Origin: CAADGY01 sp900696665
GTDB taxonomy: Bacteria > Acidobacteriota > Terriglobia > Bryobacterales > Bryobacteraceae
NCBI GenBank assembly: GCA_035063885.1
Contig: JAPSFM010000039.1
Coordinates: forward strand, 1-38,626
Direction: 5' to 3'
Length of the DNA stretch: 38,626 bases
Position 1 is the stretch's first letter, and each line of letters opens with the position of its first letter. Positions 23,848-32,511 of the stretch are shown here, piece after piece. The notes beneath the pieces were generated by a model. It was not told the DNA's origin, searched no databases, and was given only the letters and a program-made list of their open reading frames with translations. A program made the position numbers and the translations under genes.

Positions 23848-26328
23848 CTACAGCCCGGTTTCCAGGGAAAATCTCGTTCCGTCCGACCGTATCGTGATCG
23901 CTCCCGAATAATCCGTCCTCAAGACTCTGGTCTTGTCCGCTTCCAAGCGGTCAATCACCTCGGGGTGGGGGTTACGGTAAGAATTCTCGAATCCGACGGA
24001 GATGATTCCGAATGCGGGCCTTAGAGCCTGAACGAACTCGCTGCCGGTGGATGTCCTGCTGCCGTGATGCGCTACCTTCAGTACATCCGTTTTCTCAACG
24101 GGAAGTGCATGCTCCATCCGGCGCTCCAGGTCTCCCGTCAGCAGAAACGAGTGCCGCGCGTAGGTGAATCGCACGACAAGGGAATCGTTGTTCCCTGGTT
24201 GCTCACCCGGTATGTAATCTTCCGGAGGCGAAAGCACCTCGACGCCCGCGCCGCCGAAGGAAAACCGTGTGCCTGCCCGGAGTGGCTTCACCTGAATGCC
24301 GAGCTGCGACGCCTTCGCGCGAATGGACCTCCACAACTCAATGTCGGGCGTCGCTCCCGTCCAGAGCTCACGAGGACGGAAGTTTTCCATGATTGCCTGT
24401 ATCCCGCCACAATGGTCGGCGTGCAGGTGCGTGAAAGCAAGCGCATCCAGCCGCCGTATCGATCTTTTCCAGAGATAGGGAGAGACTACATCTTCACCGA
24501 TATCCAGGCGCGGTGCGCTCCGGCCCCCGAACGTGGGAATTCCACCGCCATCCATCATCATCAGCGTTCCATCGGGCAAGGCAAGAAAAAGGCTGTCTCC
24601 CTGCCCGACATCGATAGCGGTCAACTCGAAGGAGCCAGGAACGACATCCGGCTTAAACGGGTGCCATATGATCACCACGAGCAGAATGCCTGCCCCCATC
24701 ATGGCACCCCGCTTCCAGATCCTCCTCGAGTGAGGCACGAACGCGACCGCGGCGAGACAAATGGTAAAGGCGAGCGCCACAATCGCCGGCGGATCTGGAA
24801 TTCGCCAGTTTGGCTCCCATCCCGCATGCCAGTCAACAACCACGCGGGACCAGTCCAGCAGCAGCCCCGCGGCTTGTGCCGGCAGTTTCCAGCCGGTCAG
24901 CACGCCAAGCAGCCCGAGAGGAACCACTAGCGACGTCAACGGCACCACCAGCAAGTTCGCCGAAATGCCTGAAAGCGATATACGGTGGAAATAGAGGACC
25001 ATCGGCAGCGCCAGTCCCAGTTGCACCATCATCGAGATAGCAGCCAGGTCAAGTCCTTTGAAGAACACCCACAGTCCCGATGCGAGAGTTGCTCCGGCAA
25101 CACGAGAGGGGATTCGCGTCCACGCATGCAATGTCTCGGCCAGCAGCCGCAATTCGATCCGGAATTGCGCCACTCGGGGAGCCATGTGAAGCTCTCGGTC
25201 GCGATCGTTCAGTCCGCGCAGCCCTCTTGCCAGCGGTCCCCAGGAGACTTCCATGAACGGCACGGCAAAGGCCGCAATAGCCGCTACGGATAGAAACGAA
25301 AGTTGAAAACTCGCTTCAAACAACTGGCGCGGATCCAAAAGGAGGAAGCCAAACGCCACTGCGGCAAGCAGGTTCAGCAGGTTCCGGTCGCGATAAAAGT
25401 ATCGTGCGATGAGATACAGCGTAAACCCGCCGGCGGAGCGGACAACAGGCGCTTCCCACCCCGTTACCAGTGCATACAGCCAGGCTGAGCAGCCGGCGAT
25501 GATCAGCGCTGCGGGTCCGGGCAGATACAGCCATCGAAGCAAAAACAGCAACAGGCCCGCGATCACCGCCACGTGCAGCCCCGAGATGACTAGCGCGTGA
25601 TAGGTTCCAGTCGCCCGGTAGTTCTGTGTCCAGATCTTCTCCAGGCGTACCGAGTCACCCATGAGGATTGCACGCAGCATGGCGTTCGAGTAATCGCCCG
25701 CGGGGAAAAAGGAATCGATCCGGTCCAATGCCGCCGACCGCAGGGCGAAAACCGCCCGCGAAAAACGCGAGCCGCATTCGCCGTCAAGCAATTGAATCCC
25801 GGAGACCCCATTGACCGAGACGAGCCAGTAAATCTCTCTGCGCGCTAGGTATTCCACATAGTCAAAGGCCCCGGGATTTCCGAAATTTCGTGGACGGCGC
25901 ACCTTACCCTCAACGTCGACGCGCTGGCCGTAGCGAAGTTGGGCCGCCGGTTCTCCGTCTTTGCGGTAAACCGTGACGCGTGCGCGCGCACCAGGGTCGA
26001 GTTCCAGCACGAATTGATCCCGATCCTCCTGCCACGTGGGAGGTTCGACCACGCAACCGCCGAGGATCACCACTTCATCAAACTTGGCGTCGAGTTGCGG
26101 AGGGGGGGCCGGACGGTGATAGGTTTCGCAGACGATGCCGGCTGCCGCCACGCCCGCGAGGCAGGCTGCGAGCGAAAGCCGGCGGGAGCCTCGCCAGAAT
26201 GCGATGAGAGCCAGGATGAATAGAGCGGCGCCCGCCAAAACGGTCTCGTTCCACGCGAATTCCGTCAGACGCGAAAGTAGGATCCCGGCGCTGAAGGCGG
26301 CAAGCGGCGCGACGAGTGGGTGTTTCAG
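23848..26328 (-). CDS. comEC: ComEC/Rec2-type DNA uptake channel
   Basis: Inner-membrane channel that moves single-stranded DNA into the cytoplasm during natural transformation. An N-terminal DUF4131/OB-like region precedes the multi-helix competence domain (from about YHALVISGLHVAVIAG to the LLLDWSR region). The C-terminal metallo-beta-lactamase-like domain begins at LTAIDVGQGDSLFLAL and has HLHADHCGG and VLKVAHHGSR. Its total of roughly 800-830 residues is normal. The start is uncertain: coding-like sequence runs upstream to a CTG at 26328 (KHPLVAPLAAFSAGILL, a typical ComEC N-terminus), while the first conventional start is a TTG at 26238. It is monocistronic. Confidence 0.92.
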   Translation of the reverse strand: MKHPLVAPLAAFSAGILLSRLTEFAWNETVLAGAALFILALIAFWRGSRRLSLAACLAGVAAAGIVCETYHRPAPPPQLDAKFDEVVILGGCVVEPPTWQEDRDQFVLELDPGARARVTVYRKDGEPAAQLRYGQRVDVEGKVRRPRNFGNPGAFDYVEYLARREIYWLVSVNGVSGIQLLDGECGSRFSRAVFALRSAALDRIDSFFPAGDYSNAMLRAILMGDSVRLEKIWTQNYRATGTYHALVISGLHVAVIAGLLLFLLRWLYLPGPAALIIAGCSAWLYALVTGWEAPVVRSAGGFTLYLIARYFYRDRNLLNLLAAVAFGFLLLDPRQLFEASFQLSFLSVAAIAAFAVPFMEVSWGPLARGLRGLNDRDRELHMAPRVAQFRIELRLLAETLHAWTRIPSRVAGATLASGLWVFFKGLDLAAISMMVQLGLALPMVLYFHRISLSGISANLLVVPLTSLVVPLGLLGVLTGWKLPAQAAGLLLDWSRVVVDWHAGWEPNWRIPDPPAIVALAFTICLAAVAFVPHSRRIWKRGAMMGAGILLVVIIWHPFKPDVVPGSFELTAIDVGQGDSLFLALPDGTLMMMDGGGIPTFGGRSAPRLDIGEDVVSPYLWKRSIRRLDALAFTHLHADHCGGIQAIMENFRPRELWTGATPDIELWRSIRAKASQLGIQVKPLRAGTRFSFGGAGVEVLSPPEDYIPGEQPGNNDSLVVRFTYARHSFLLTGDLERRMEHALPVEKTDVLKVAHHGSRTSTGSEFVQALRPAFGIISVGFENSYRNPHPEVIDRLEADKTRVLRTDYSGAITIRSDGTRFSLETGL

Positions 26329-26375
26329 ATCGTTATCGAAGATAGTGGGGCAGGGAAAGAAATGTTCTCCGGTTG

Positions 26376-26384
26376 TGCTATGAT
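26376..26384 (+). promoter_or_regulatory. Extended -10 promoter of the candidate small RNA
   Basis: TGC-TATGAT is a near-consensus TGn-extended -10 on the plus strand, in the gap between two minus-strand genes. The -35 region (AAAGAA) is poor. It predicts a start near 26391. Confidence 0.5.
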
Positions 26385-26390
26385 CAGAGT

Positions 26391-26482
26391 GCCCCGATGA
26401 GAAGGGGACCAGGAAGTCACAAACCCAGGGTCAAACCCGAATGACGCGGCGAAAAGGCGCCCGGTAAAAGGGGCGCCTTTTC
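26391..26482 (+). ncRNA. Candidate small structured RNA
   Basis: A free-standing transcription unit of about 90-95 nt is predicted by the promoter at 26376-26384 and the perfect hairpin at 26451-26482. Between them lie a CCCC/GGGG hairpin (26392-26395 with 26404-26407) and a GTCA/TGAC pair enclosing a GGGT-CAA-ACCC hairpin. I recognise no Rfam family. The same stretch also contains a 15-codon open frame (26397-26444, MRRGPGSHKPRVKPE) ending just before the terminator, so a tiny basic peptide is an alternative. It has no good Shine-Dalgarno. Confidence 0.4.
26451..26482. terminator. Bidirectional intrinsic terminator
   Basis: GAAAAGGCGCCC, an 8-nt loop, GGGCGCCTTTTC: a perfect 12-bp stem ending in T-runs on both strands. 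On the minus strand it directly follows the stop of the PpiC-type gene. On the plus strand it ends the candidate RNA, with further T-rich sequence after it. Confidence 0.85.
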
Positions 26483-27529
26483 TCATTTCTTTTCCTCAGG
26501 CCCCAGGATGCTTTTCGCCAGATAATTCGTTACGCTGGCCTCATTGCGGGCCACTTCATAATAGGCGGCGCGGCGTAGTTGATCTTTCCGGTTCAACAGG
26601 GTTTCCCGAATGCTTTGCTGCACCCGGGGGTCGTTCAGTTCACGCTGTCCTGCCGGCTCTTTCGAAATCACCTTCAGAATCCGGTAACCTTCCTGGCTGT
26701 GAATGACACGGGAGAACTGGCCAGGTGACAACTCCATCACCATTTTGCGAAGCTCCGGATTGGCTCGCTCCAGAGAGGATGCAGGAATGAAGCCCAGATC
26801 GCCGCCGTTCGGAGTGGAGTTAGGGTCCTCAGAATAGTTCTGAGCCAACATGGAAAAATCCTCACCCTGCCGAAGGCGGGCCTCGATCATGAGGATTTTC
26901 TTCTTGGCCTGATCGTCGTTTTGGGCCGTGTCACCTTTAAGGTTCTTCACGTCGGGATCGGGATGCGGAGTCACTAGAATCTGCGCCAAATGGACTTGCG
27001 GTTCAGCGAGGTTGAAGCTGGCCTTGTTCGCATTGTAAAAATCCGTCACGCCTTTGTCGGTGATGGAAATGTGCGACGTAATTTCCTTGTTGAACAGTTT
27101 GCGAACGCTCAGATCCTGACGCAACTGCGTTTTCAGATCGTCCAACGTCATACCACGCGCGTCCAGTTGTTTCTGAAACTCTTCCTGGGTATAGGGTGCC
27201 TTCAACTCCGCAAGCTTCGTCTCCACGTCGGCTTCAGTCGCCATCAGGCTCAGCTTTTCCGCGCGCTGGAGCATGATCTCGTTGTCAATCATGCTGCGCA
27301 GAACCTCCATTTTTTGGATCAGAACCTGATCTTCGCTTTGTCCTTCACTAGCCGAGGGGAATTGCATCTTGTACTGTTTTTCAAGATCGGCGTAGGCAAT
27401 GGGGCGCCCATTTACGATGGCAGCGACGTTGGCCGGGGCCGACCGTTTGCAGGAGCTGACAACCAGGGAAACAGCGACGGCTAACAGGACGGCGGAAGAA
27501 AATCTTGTCATTGGGACCTGAGATCTCAT
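26483..27529 (-). CDS. Peptidyl-prolyl isomerase / SurA-like lipoprotein chaperone
   Basis: Periplasmic foldase of 348 residues: a lipoprotein signal with lipobox VVSSCKRS (Cys27), a SurA-type N-terminal helical domain (about 35-165; VNGRPIAYADLEKQY and QLDARGMTLDDLKTQLRQDL are characteristic), and a parvulin domain (about 178-285; LAQILVTPHPD, FSMLAQNYSEDPNSTPNGGDLGF). It helps outer-membrane or secreted proteins fold. Start ATG 27529 lies 1 nt after the stop of the upstream DUF1080 gene; an ATG six codons in (27511) is equally possible. The transcript ends at the terminator at 26451-26482. Confidence 0.9.
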   Translation of the reverse strand: MRSQVPMTRFSSAVLLAVAVSLVVSSCKRSAPANVAAIVNGRPIAYADLEKQYKMQFPSASEGQSEDQVLIQKMEVLRSMIDNEIMLQRAEKLSLMATEADVETKLAELKAPYTQEEFQKQLDARGMTLDDLKTQLRQDLSVRKLFNKEITSHISITDKGVTDFYNANKASFNLAEPQVHLAQILVTPHPDPDVKNLKGDTAQNDDQAKKKILMIEARLRQGEDFSMLAQNYSEDPNSTPNGGDLGFIPASSLERANPELRKMVMELSPGQFSRVIHSQEGYRILKVISKEPAGQRELNDPRVQQSIRETLLNRKDQLRRAAYYEVARNEASVTNYLAKSILGPEEKK

Positions 27530-27530
27530 T

Positions 27531-28184
27531 CTATCTTTCTTTGCTCAATTCCTTCAGTTTCAAATTCCGGAACTCGATGCGATAGCCTTCGGCCTCCAGT
27601 CCTATATGGCCTCTGGGCACCTCACACTCGCCGAACACGCTTGTCACCGCGCCATTCACCCATAGGGTTACGGTCTTTCCACGCGCGCTCAATTCGTACG
27701 TGTTCCATTCCCCGGCGGGTTTCACCCGGCTGGGAGTCGCTGCGCCGCGCAGGTTGACTCGCTTCCTCTCGCCGTTTACAAGAGTGTTCCCAAAAAGAAA
27801 TCCCCCGCTGGCGGCGCCCGCCTGCGCCTGGTGCCAGATGGCGCCGTCCGCGCTGTTACGTATGTACACGCCGCTGTTGTAGCGGGGGTTTCCTTCAGGT
27901 AATTGTGTGAACCGCCATTCGACATGGAAAATGGCGTCGCCCAGCTCACGGTCGAACCGCAGCCATTCATTGCCGAGATTGCCTTTACAGATAAGAGTTC
28001 GCGAGCCCGGATCGACACGCCATTGCGATTGAGCGAGAGGAGGGTTCGTAGGCGGCATGGGCAGCCGGGTCCAGCCCTTCAAGGATACGCCGGGTAGGAT
28101 ATCGGTCCAGCCCGCCGGGTCCGATTCGAGAGCGCTGTTCTGCTGTGCCGGACAAATCAACGCCGCAGCCAGCATAAATCCCAT
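27531..28184 (-). CDS. Exported DUF1080 (3-keto-disaccharide hydrolase-like) protein
   Basis: Secreted protein of about 217 residues with a signal peptide (GFMLAAALICPAQQ) and a single DUF1080 domain, a concanavalin-like beta-sandwich: GWTDILPGVSLKGWTRL, FHVEWRFTQLPEGNPRYNSG and VYIRNS, then GEWNTYELSARGKTVTLWVN and HIGLEAEGYRIEFRNLKL. Members act on sugars, some as 3-keto-disaccharide hydrolases; others only bind. The ATG at 28184 is preferred because it follows the fabD stop by 4 nt and begins the signal peptide; an in-frame ATG at 28232 would overlap fabD. Sits between fabD and the foldase gene in one transcript. Confidence 0.85.
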   Translation of the reverse strand: MGFMLAAALICPAQQNSALESDPAGWTDILPGVSLKGWTRLPMPPTNPPLAQSQWRVDPGSRTLICKGNLGNEWLRFDRELGDAIFHVEWRFTQLPEGNPRYNSGVYIRNSADGAIWHQAQAGAASGGFLFGNTLVNGERKRVNLRGAATPSRVKPAGEWNTYELSARGKTVTLWVNGAVTSVFGECEVPRGHIGLEAEGYRIEFRNLKLKELSKER

Positions 28185-28188
28185 CACT

Positions 28189-29121
28189 TCAGGCAATTGT
28201 CGCAAGTAATTTCTCCAAATCCTGAGCTTCACCGAATTTCAGTGCGGTGAGCGTTGAATCGATATTGCGCAACAGCCCGCTCAGAACATTGCCTGGCCCG
28301 ACTTCGATAAACGTTGTGACACCCCGCGAAGCCATCAAGCGGATCGTGTCCGTCCAATATACCGGGTTTGGAACCTGTTCGAACAGACCTTCCCGCGCTT
28401 CGGATGCGCTCCGGATTTCACGCGCCTGCCAGTTATTGACCAGCGGAATAGAGAGGTCGTTGAAGCGCGTGGCGTCCAGGTCCGCGGCCAGCCGCTGTTG
28501 CGCCGGCTTCATCAGTGGGCAGTGGAAGGGGGCGCTGACGGGCAATAGAACCGCCCGTCTTGCACCGGCGGATTTCGCGAGTTCAACGACTCGTCCTACC
28601 GCACCGGCATGCCCCGCGATGACAATCTGGTCCGGCGAATTGAAATTCGCGGCTGTCACGATCTCGCCTTGAGCCGCCTCGGCGAGCAGCGGGTCCAACC
28701 GATCCAGCGGTAGCTTCAGTAGTGCCGCCATCGCACCCACGCCGGTGGGAACCGCCTCCTGCATATACTGTCCGCGTTTGCGCACCAAACTCACGGCATC
28801 CGGGAAAGTCAGCGAATCCGCTGCTACGAGCGCGCTGTACTCTCCTAAACTGTGTCCCGCCACGCAACCGGCGTGAACCCCCTGGTGCGCCAGCACCGCA
28901 AGCGCGGCGATGGAAACCGTGAGAATGGCGGGCTGTGTGTTTGCCGTTAACTTCAGGTCCTCGCCGGGACCTTCGAAACATAACCTGGAGATGTCAAAGC
29001 CGAGAGATTCGTCAGCCTGTTCAAACACCTTCCGCGCTGCCGGGAAAGACTCGTACAAGCTCTTGCCCATGCCAGACGATTGCGAGCCTTGGCCCGGGAA
29101 CAGAAATGCGATTCTGGACAT
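28189..29121 (-). CDS. fabD: Malonyl-CoA:ACP transacylase
   Basis: Loads malonate from malonyl-CoA onto acyl carrier protein for fatty-acid synthesis. From the ATG at 29121 the protein has 310 residues, the normal size, beginning with the family hallmark IAFLFPGQGSQSSGMG. The nucleophile is Ser91 in GHSLGEYSAL, the conserved Arg lies in LVRKRGQYMQ, and the catalytic His is in SAPFHCPLM. GPGNVLSGL near the end is also typical. No other fab genes are adjacent, so it is detached from the usual fab cluster. First gene of the operon, divergent from the GH109-like gene. Confidence 0.96.
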   Translation of the reverse strand: MSRIAFLFPGQGSQSSGMGKSLYESFPAARKVFEQADESLGFDISRLCFEGPGEDLKLTANTQPAILTVSIAALAVLAHQGVHAGCVAGHSLGEYSALVAADSLTFPDAVSLVRKRGQYMQEAVPTGVGAMAALLKLPLDRLDPLLAEAAQGEIVTAANFNSPDQIVIAGHAGAVGRVVELAKSAGARRAVLLPVSAPFHCPLMKPAQQRLAADLDATRFNDLSIPLVNNWQAREIRSASEAREGLFEQVPNPVYWTDTIRLMASRGVTTFIEVGPGNVLSGLLRNIDSTLTALKFGEAQDLEKLLATIA

Positions 29122-29188
29122 GAACCTCTTAGTTAAACAGACATGAGCAGCCCGGACAACATGCGGCGGAAAACAGTATAAAAGATGA

Positions 29189-30514
29189 ATGCGCCCCACG
29201 AATAGCTGGAATCGAAGAGAATTTGTTGGAGCGGGGCTTCTGGGTGCGGCGAACCTGTTCGCGTCCCAAGCCAAGGCTCCGCTCACACGCCCTTTACGCG
29301 TGGGCTTTATCGGTATCGGCGCGCGGGGTACCGGCCTGCTGCGCACTGTCTTGAAGTTTCCTGACGTCACGGTGCCCGCCGTCTGCGACATCAATGAAAG
29401 CGCATTGGCCCGCGCTGCTTCAATGGTCGAAAAGGCCGGCCAGAAGCCGCCTGAAGGATATGGCAATGGCATAGACGACTGGAAGCGCCTGGTGGCGCGC
29501 GACGACCTGGACGCCGTCATCAACGCCGGTCCTTGGGAGTTGCACGCGCCGATGTCGGTTGAAACCATGAGGGCCGGCAAGTACGCCGCAACGGAGGTCC
29601 CCGCTGCCGTGACCGTGGAGCAGTGCTGGGACATGGTGAATGCGTCCGAACAGACTGGGATGCCCTGCATGATCCTGGAAAACGTCTGCTATTTTCGCAA
29701 CTCCCTGCTCATTCTCAACATGATCCGGCAGGGGCTGTTCGGCGAATTGACACATTGCGAAGGCGGCTACCAGCACGACGTGCGTGGAGCTTTCCTTTCG
29801 CGTGGCGGCGAGCGCGGTCCGGCCGGCGAAATCACCTGGCGCGGAATGCACGCCGTACGGAACAATGGCAATCTCTACCCGACACATCCGCTCGGTCCTA
29901 TCGCCTGGTGGCTCGATATCAACCGGGGCGACCGGTTTACTCATCTCACTTCGATGAGCAGCAAATCGCGGGGCATCAACAAATACGCTTCGGACAACTA
30001 CGGCGCAGATCATCCGAACGCCCGCCGCCGATATGCCCTCGGCGACGTGAACGTGACGCTGATCCGCTCCGAGAACGGAGCTACCGTCACGCTATACCAT
30101 GACACTTCGTCGCCGCGCCCGTACGACCTGATCCTCCGCGTGCAGGGCACCCATGGCATTTATATGGGCACGCTGGACAAGTTCTATTTCGACAAGCGCT
30201 CTCCCAACAAAGATCAGTGGGAAGATCCCGAACGTTACTACCGGGACTACGAGCATCCGCTGTGGCGCGACCTGTCGGGAGAAGCTCGGAGCCACGGGCA
30301 CGGCGGCGCCGATTACATCGAGATTCACCAGTTTCTGAAAGCGGTCAGAAACCGCACTCAGACGCCCATTGATGTTTACGATACGGCTGTCTGGAGCTCT
30401 ATTTATCCGCTCAGCGTACGGTCGGTTGCGGCTGGCAGTCAACCGGTGGAAGTGCCCGATTTCACACGCGGTAAATGGAAGACACGCGAGCCGGTAGGGA
30501 TTTACGGTGCTTGA
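29189..30514 (+). CDS. Tat-exported GH109-like Gfo/Idh/MocA oxidoreductase
   Basis: 441-residue NAD-dependent protein. NRREFVGAGLLGAANLF is a twin-arginine signal, so the protein folds with its cofactor before export. The Rossmann domain begins LRVGFIGIGARGTGLL. The C-terminal half matches the GH109 type (alpha-N-acetylgalactosaminidase-like): VPAAVTVEQCWDMVNASEQT, ENVCYFRNSLLILNMIRQGL, HGHGGADYIEI and the ending VEVPDFTRGKWK. GH109 enzymes cleave glycosides by an NAD-dependent redox mechanism; the substrate here is unproven. The second of two overlapping ATGs (29189) is in frame. Confidence 0.88.
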   Translation: MRPTNSWNRREFVGAGLLGAANLFASQAKAPLTRPLRVGFIGIGARGTGLLRTVLKFPDVTVPAVCDINESALARAASMVEKAGQKPPEGYGNGIDDWKRLVARDDLDAVINAGPWELHAPMSVETMRAGKYAATEVPAAVTVEQCWDMVNASEQTGMPCMILENVCYFRNSLLILNMIRQGLFGELTHCEGGYQHDVRGAFLSRGGERGPAGEITWRGMHAVRNNGNLYPTHPLGPIAWWLDINRGDRFTHLTSMSSKSRGINKYASDNYGADHPNARRRYALGDVNVTLIRSENGATVTLYHDTSSPRPYDLILRVQGTHGIYMGTLDKFYFDKRSPNKDQWEDPERYYRDYEHPLWRDLSGEARSHGHGGADYIEIHQFLKAVRNRTQTPIDVYDTAVWSSIYPLSVRSVAAGSQPVEVPDFTRGKWKTREPVGIYGA

Positions 30515-30530
30515 GGGCAGGGAAAAAGCA

Positions 30531-30605
30531 TGGAGCGGGAGACGGGAATCGAACCCGCAACCAACAGCTTGGAAGGCTGTGACTCTACCATTGAGTTACT
30601 CCCGC
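30531..30605 (-). tRNA. tRNA-Gly (anticodon TCC), CCA encoded
   Basis: The minus strand reads a complete cloverleaf: acceptor GCGGGAG pairing with CTCCCGC, D-arm ending GGTAGAG, anticodon loop CTTCCAA with anticodon TCC, T-arm GGTTCGATTCC, discriminator T and an encoded CCA. It would decode GGA and GGG. A T-run follows the 3' end. Confidence 0.96.
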
Positions 30606-30619
30606 ACGGTTCCTTCAAC

Positions 30620-30649
30620 ATTGTACGGAACCGGCGATCAACCGGTCAA
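30620..30649 (-). promoter_or_regulatory. Promoter of tRNA-Gly
   Basis: On the minus strand TTGACC (30649-30644) and TACAAT (30625-30620) are separated by 18 nt and end about 15 nt before the mature tRNA 5' end. The rest of 30650-31057 holds no gene I can support. Confidence 0.6.
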
Positions 30650-31057
30650 TGCACGGCGGTTTTCGCGCTAATCCCTCCTTTCTGATTCCCGGAATTGCTA
30701 CCACTTCCTGGCTTCCTGAGGTAGAACGCTGCTGTCCCGTGGACACGCGGATCAACGGTGCTGACGGACCGTCCGTTCTTCGGGCCCTGTCCCGCGGGCC
30801 GAAATCGGCCGGAGTAGCGTTGAAGCGGCTGCGCAAGCCGATCGGCGTGAACTTCGTCAAGCCCGCCACGATACCGCCGCCGTCTCGGGAAGTTGCCGGA
30901 ACGTTGCCAGGTACACACTGGCAAAGAAACTCCTCACGTGCTCCTGGGACGCAGCAGCTTGATCTGGCATAGCACGACGCTGTAGGAGGTATTGCGCCTC
31001 GCCGTCTGCGATCAGATGAGCATCCAACACCGCATCTATTTCATACTGGCAGGTAGC

Positions 31058-31822
31058 GTGAGCTATAAGTTAGCGATGGGCCAGATGCTGGTGCAGGGTG
31101 GCTGTCCGGAGGCGAACCTGCAGCGGGCGGCCGACATGATTGAAGCCGCTGGACGGGCGGACTGCGAAATCGTGGTGCTGCCCGAATGCCTCGATCTGGG
31201 TTGGACCGATCCTTCAGCGCGCGAGAGCGCCGAGCCGATTCCGGGCCGTTACAGCGACGTGCTGCGCCGCGCAGCGTCCGATTCCGCGCTTTACGTGGCC
31301 GCCGGATTGACCGAGCGCGCGGGCTCACGTGTGTATAACGCAGCCGTTCTCATCGCGCCTGATGGCGAGATCGTACTCAAGCACCGTAAGATCAACGAGC
31401 TTACGATTGCTCAGGATTTGTACTCGGTGGGCGACCGGCTTTCGGTGGTCGAGACGCCGTATGGAATCGCCGGCATAACGATCTGCGCGGACAATTTCCC
31501 GGATTCGCTGGTGCTGGCGCACTCACTGGCGCGAATGGGGTGCCAGATTCTGCTCTCTCCCTGCGCGTGGGCCGTCGAAGCGAACCACGACAACTCGCTC
31601 GACCCTTATGGCGCCTTGTGGCGTGGAGCCTATCAGACTCTCACCGGGCTTTACGATCTCACCGTGGCCGGCGTCAGCAATGTAGGCTGGCTGCGTGGTG
31701 GACCTTGGATGGGCCGTAAGTGCATCGGGTGTTCTCTTGCCACCGGCCGCGGCGGGCGCGTGCTGGCGCAAGGACCCTATGGCGAAACTGCCGAGAGCCT
31801 GATCGTGGTGGACGTGCCGTGA
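31058..31822 (+). CDS. Cytoplasmic carbon-nitrogen hydrolase (nitrilase superfamily)
   Basis: 254-residue nitrilase-fold amidohydrolase without a signal peptide. The triad is Glu in VVLPECLDLGW, Lys in VLKHRKINE and Cys in ITICADNFPDSL. The start is a GTG at 31058: homologous proteins begin with this strand (YKLAMGQMLVQGG), and the 22 residues encoded before it, back to another in-frame start, do not look like protein. Substrate unknown. Its stop overlaps the next ATG (TGATG), so it is translationally coupled to the AlgH/YqgE-type gene. Promoter not identified. Confidence 0.85.
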   Translation: MSYKLAMGQMLVQGGCPEANLQRAADMIEAAGRADCEIVVLPECLDLGWTDPSARESAEPIPGRYSDVLRRAASDSALYVAAGLTERAGSRVYNAAVLIAPDGEIVLKHRKINELTIAQDLYSVGDRLSVVETPYGIAGITICADNFPDSLVLAHSLARMGCQILLSPCAWAVEANHDNSLDPYGALWRGAYQTLTGLYDLTVAGVSNVGWLRGGPWMGRKCIGCSLATGRGGRVLAQGPYGETAESLIVVDVP

Positions 31823-32436
31823 TGCGCCATGCCATAGGAGCTTGCGCGGCGTTGGCTGCGGGTCTTCTGGCCGGCGCGCTTGTAATGCAGGGACAACAGC
31901 GCGGGCGAGTGGAGGATCTTGCCGCCGGGCAGTTTCTCGTGGCCAGCCGCAAGCTGCCGGATCCGAATTTCGCCGAGGCTGTGGTCCTGTTGATTCAGTA
32001 CGACGATCAGGGAAGCGTCGGACTCATCATCAACAAACCGAGCAAGACTCCACTTTCGCGTTTGTTTCAGGACCTCGAGGCTGCAAAAGAGCGAACCGAT
32101 CCAGTTTACCGGGGTGGTCCCGTTGCGCAGTTCGGCGCTATGGCCCTACTACGGGCGCGCTCCAAGCCCGAAGGCGCTCAACACATATTCGCGGATGTCT
32201 ACCGAAGCGCGGATAAAGACGTTCTCGAGAAAGCGATTACAGACAGGAGCGGCCCCAGCGCTTTTCGTGTTTACGCCGGATATGCAGGGTGGGCCCGCCA
32301 TCAACTTGAACGCGAAGTCCAGATGGGCGCCTGGCACATTTTCCCAGCGCGAGCGGATACGGTTTTTGATCCGAAGCCGGAGGAAGTCTGGCCCCGGCTG
32401 ATTCGCCGGACGGAGTTGCAGATCGCTGGTCGCTGA
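31822..32436 (+). CDS. AlgH/YqgE-family (UPF0301) protein with signal peptide
   Basis: 204-residue DUF179 protein. Family motifs are clear: GQFLVASRKLPDPNFAEAVV, GLIINKPSKTPLSRLF, YRGGPV, and VYAGYAGWARHQLEREVQMG with WHIFPA. AlgH/YqgE is normally a cytoplasmic protein of unclear biochemical role (linked to alginate regulation in Pseudomonas). Here the domain is preceded by about 25 residues that look like a signal peptide (IGACAALAAGLLAGALVMQG), suggesting export, which is unusual. The ATG overlaps the upstream stop (TGATG). Confidence 0.88.
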   Translation: MRHAIGACAALAAGLLAGALVMQGQQRGRVEDLAAGQFLVASRKLPDPNFAEAVVLLIQYDDQGSVGLIINKPSKTPLSRLFQDLEAAKERTDPVYRGGPVAQFGAMALLRARSKPEGAQHIFADVYRSADKDVLEKAITDRSGPSAFRVYAGYAGWARHQLEREVQMGAWHIFPARADTVFDPKPEEVWPRLIRRTELQIAGR

Positions 32437-32472
32437 TTCCACCTGATATGTACCACTCCGGCAAGATTCGGG

Positions 32473-32478
32473 CATAAT
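32473..32478 (+). promoter_or_regulatory. Possible -10 element before the heme-kinase operon
   Basis: CATAAT lies 34 nt before the GTG of the kinase; no good -35 is visible. A clear Shine-Dalgarno (GGAGGA) sits just before the start. Weak evidence for a sigma-70 promoter. Confidence 0.25.
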
Positions 32479-32511
32479 AGGTATGGAACTCCTTTTTATG
32501 GAGGACGGTGC

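Noticed and set aside
24064..24930. Plus-strand open frame of 288 codons within comEC
   Set aside because: Shadow of the metallo-beta-lactamase domain of comEC on the other strand.
30646..30924. Minus-strand frames upstream of tRNA-Gly, with a faint look of a TonB-receptor end (FG..., TVDPRV)
   Set aside because: The similarity is too short. An overlapping frame runs through the tRNA promoter, and no start or family motif could be supported.
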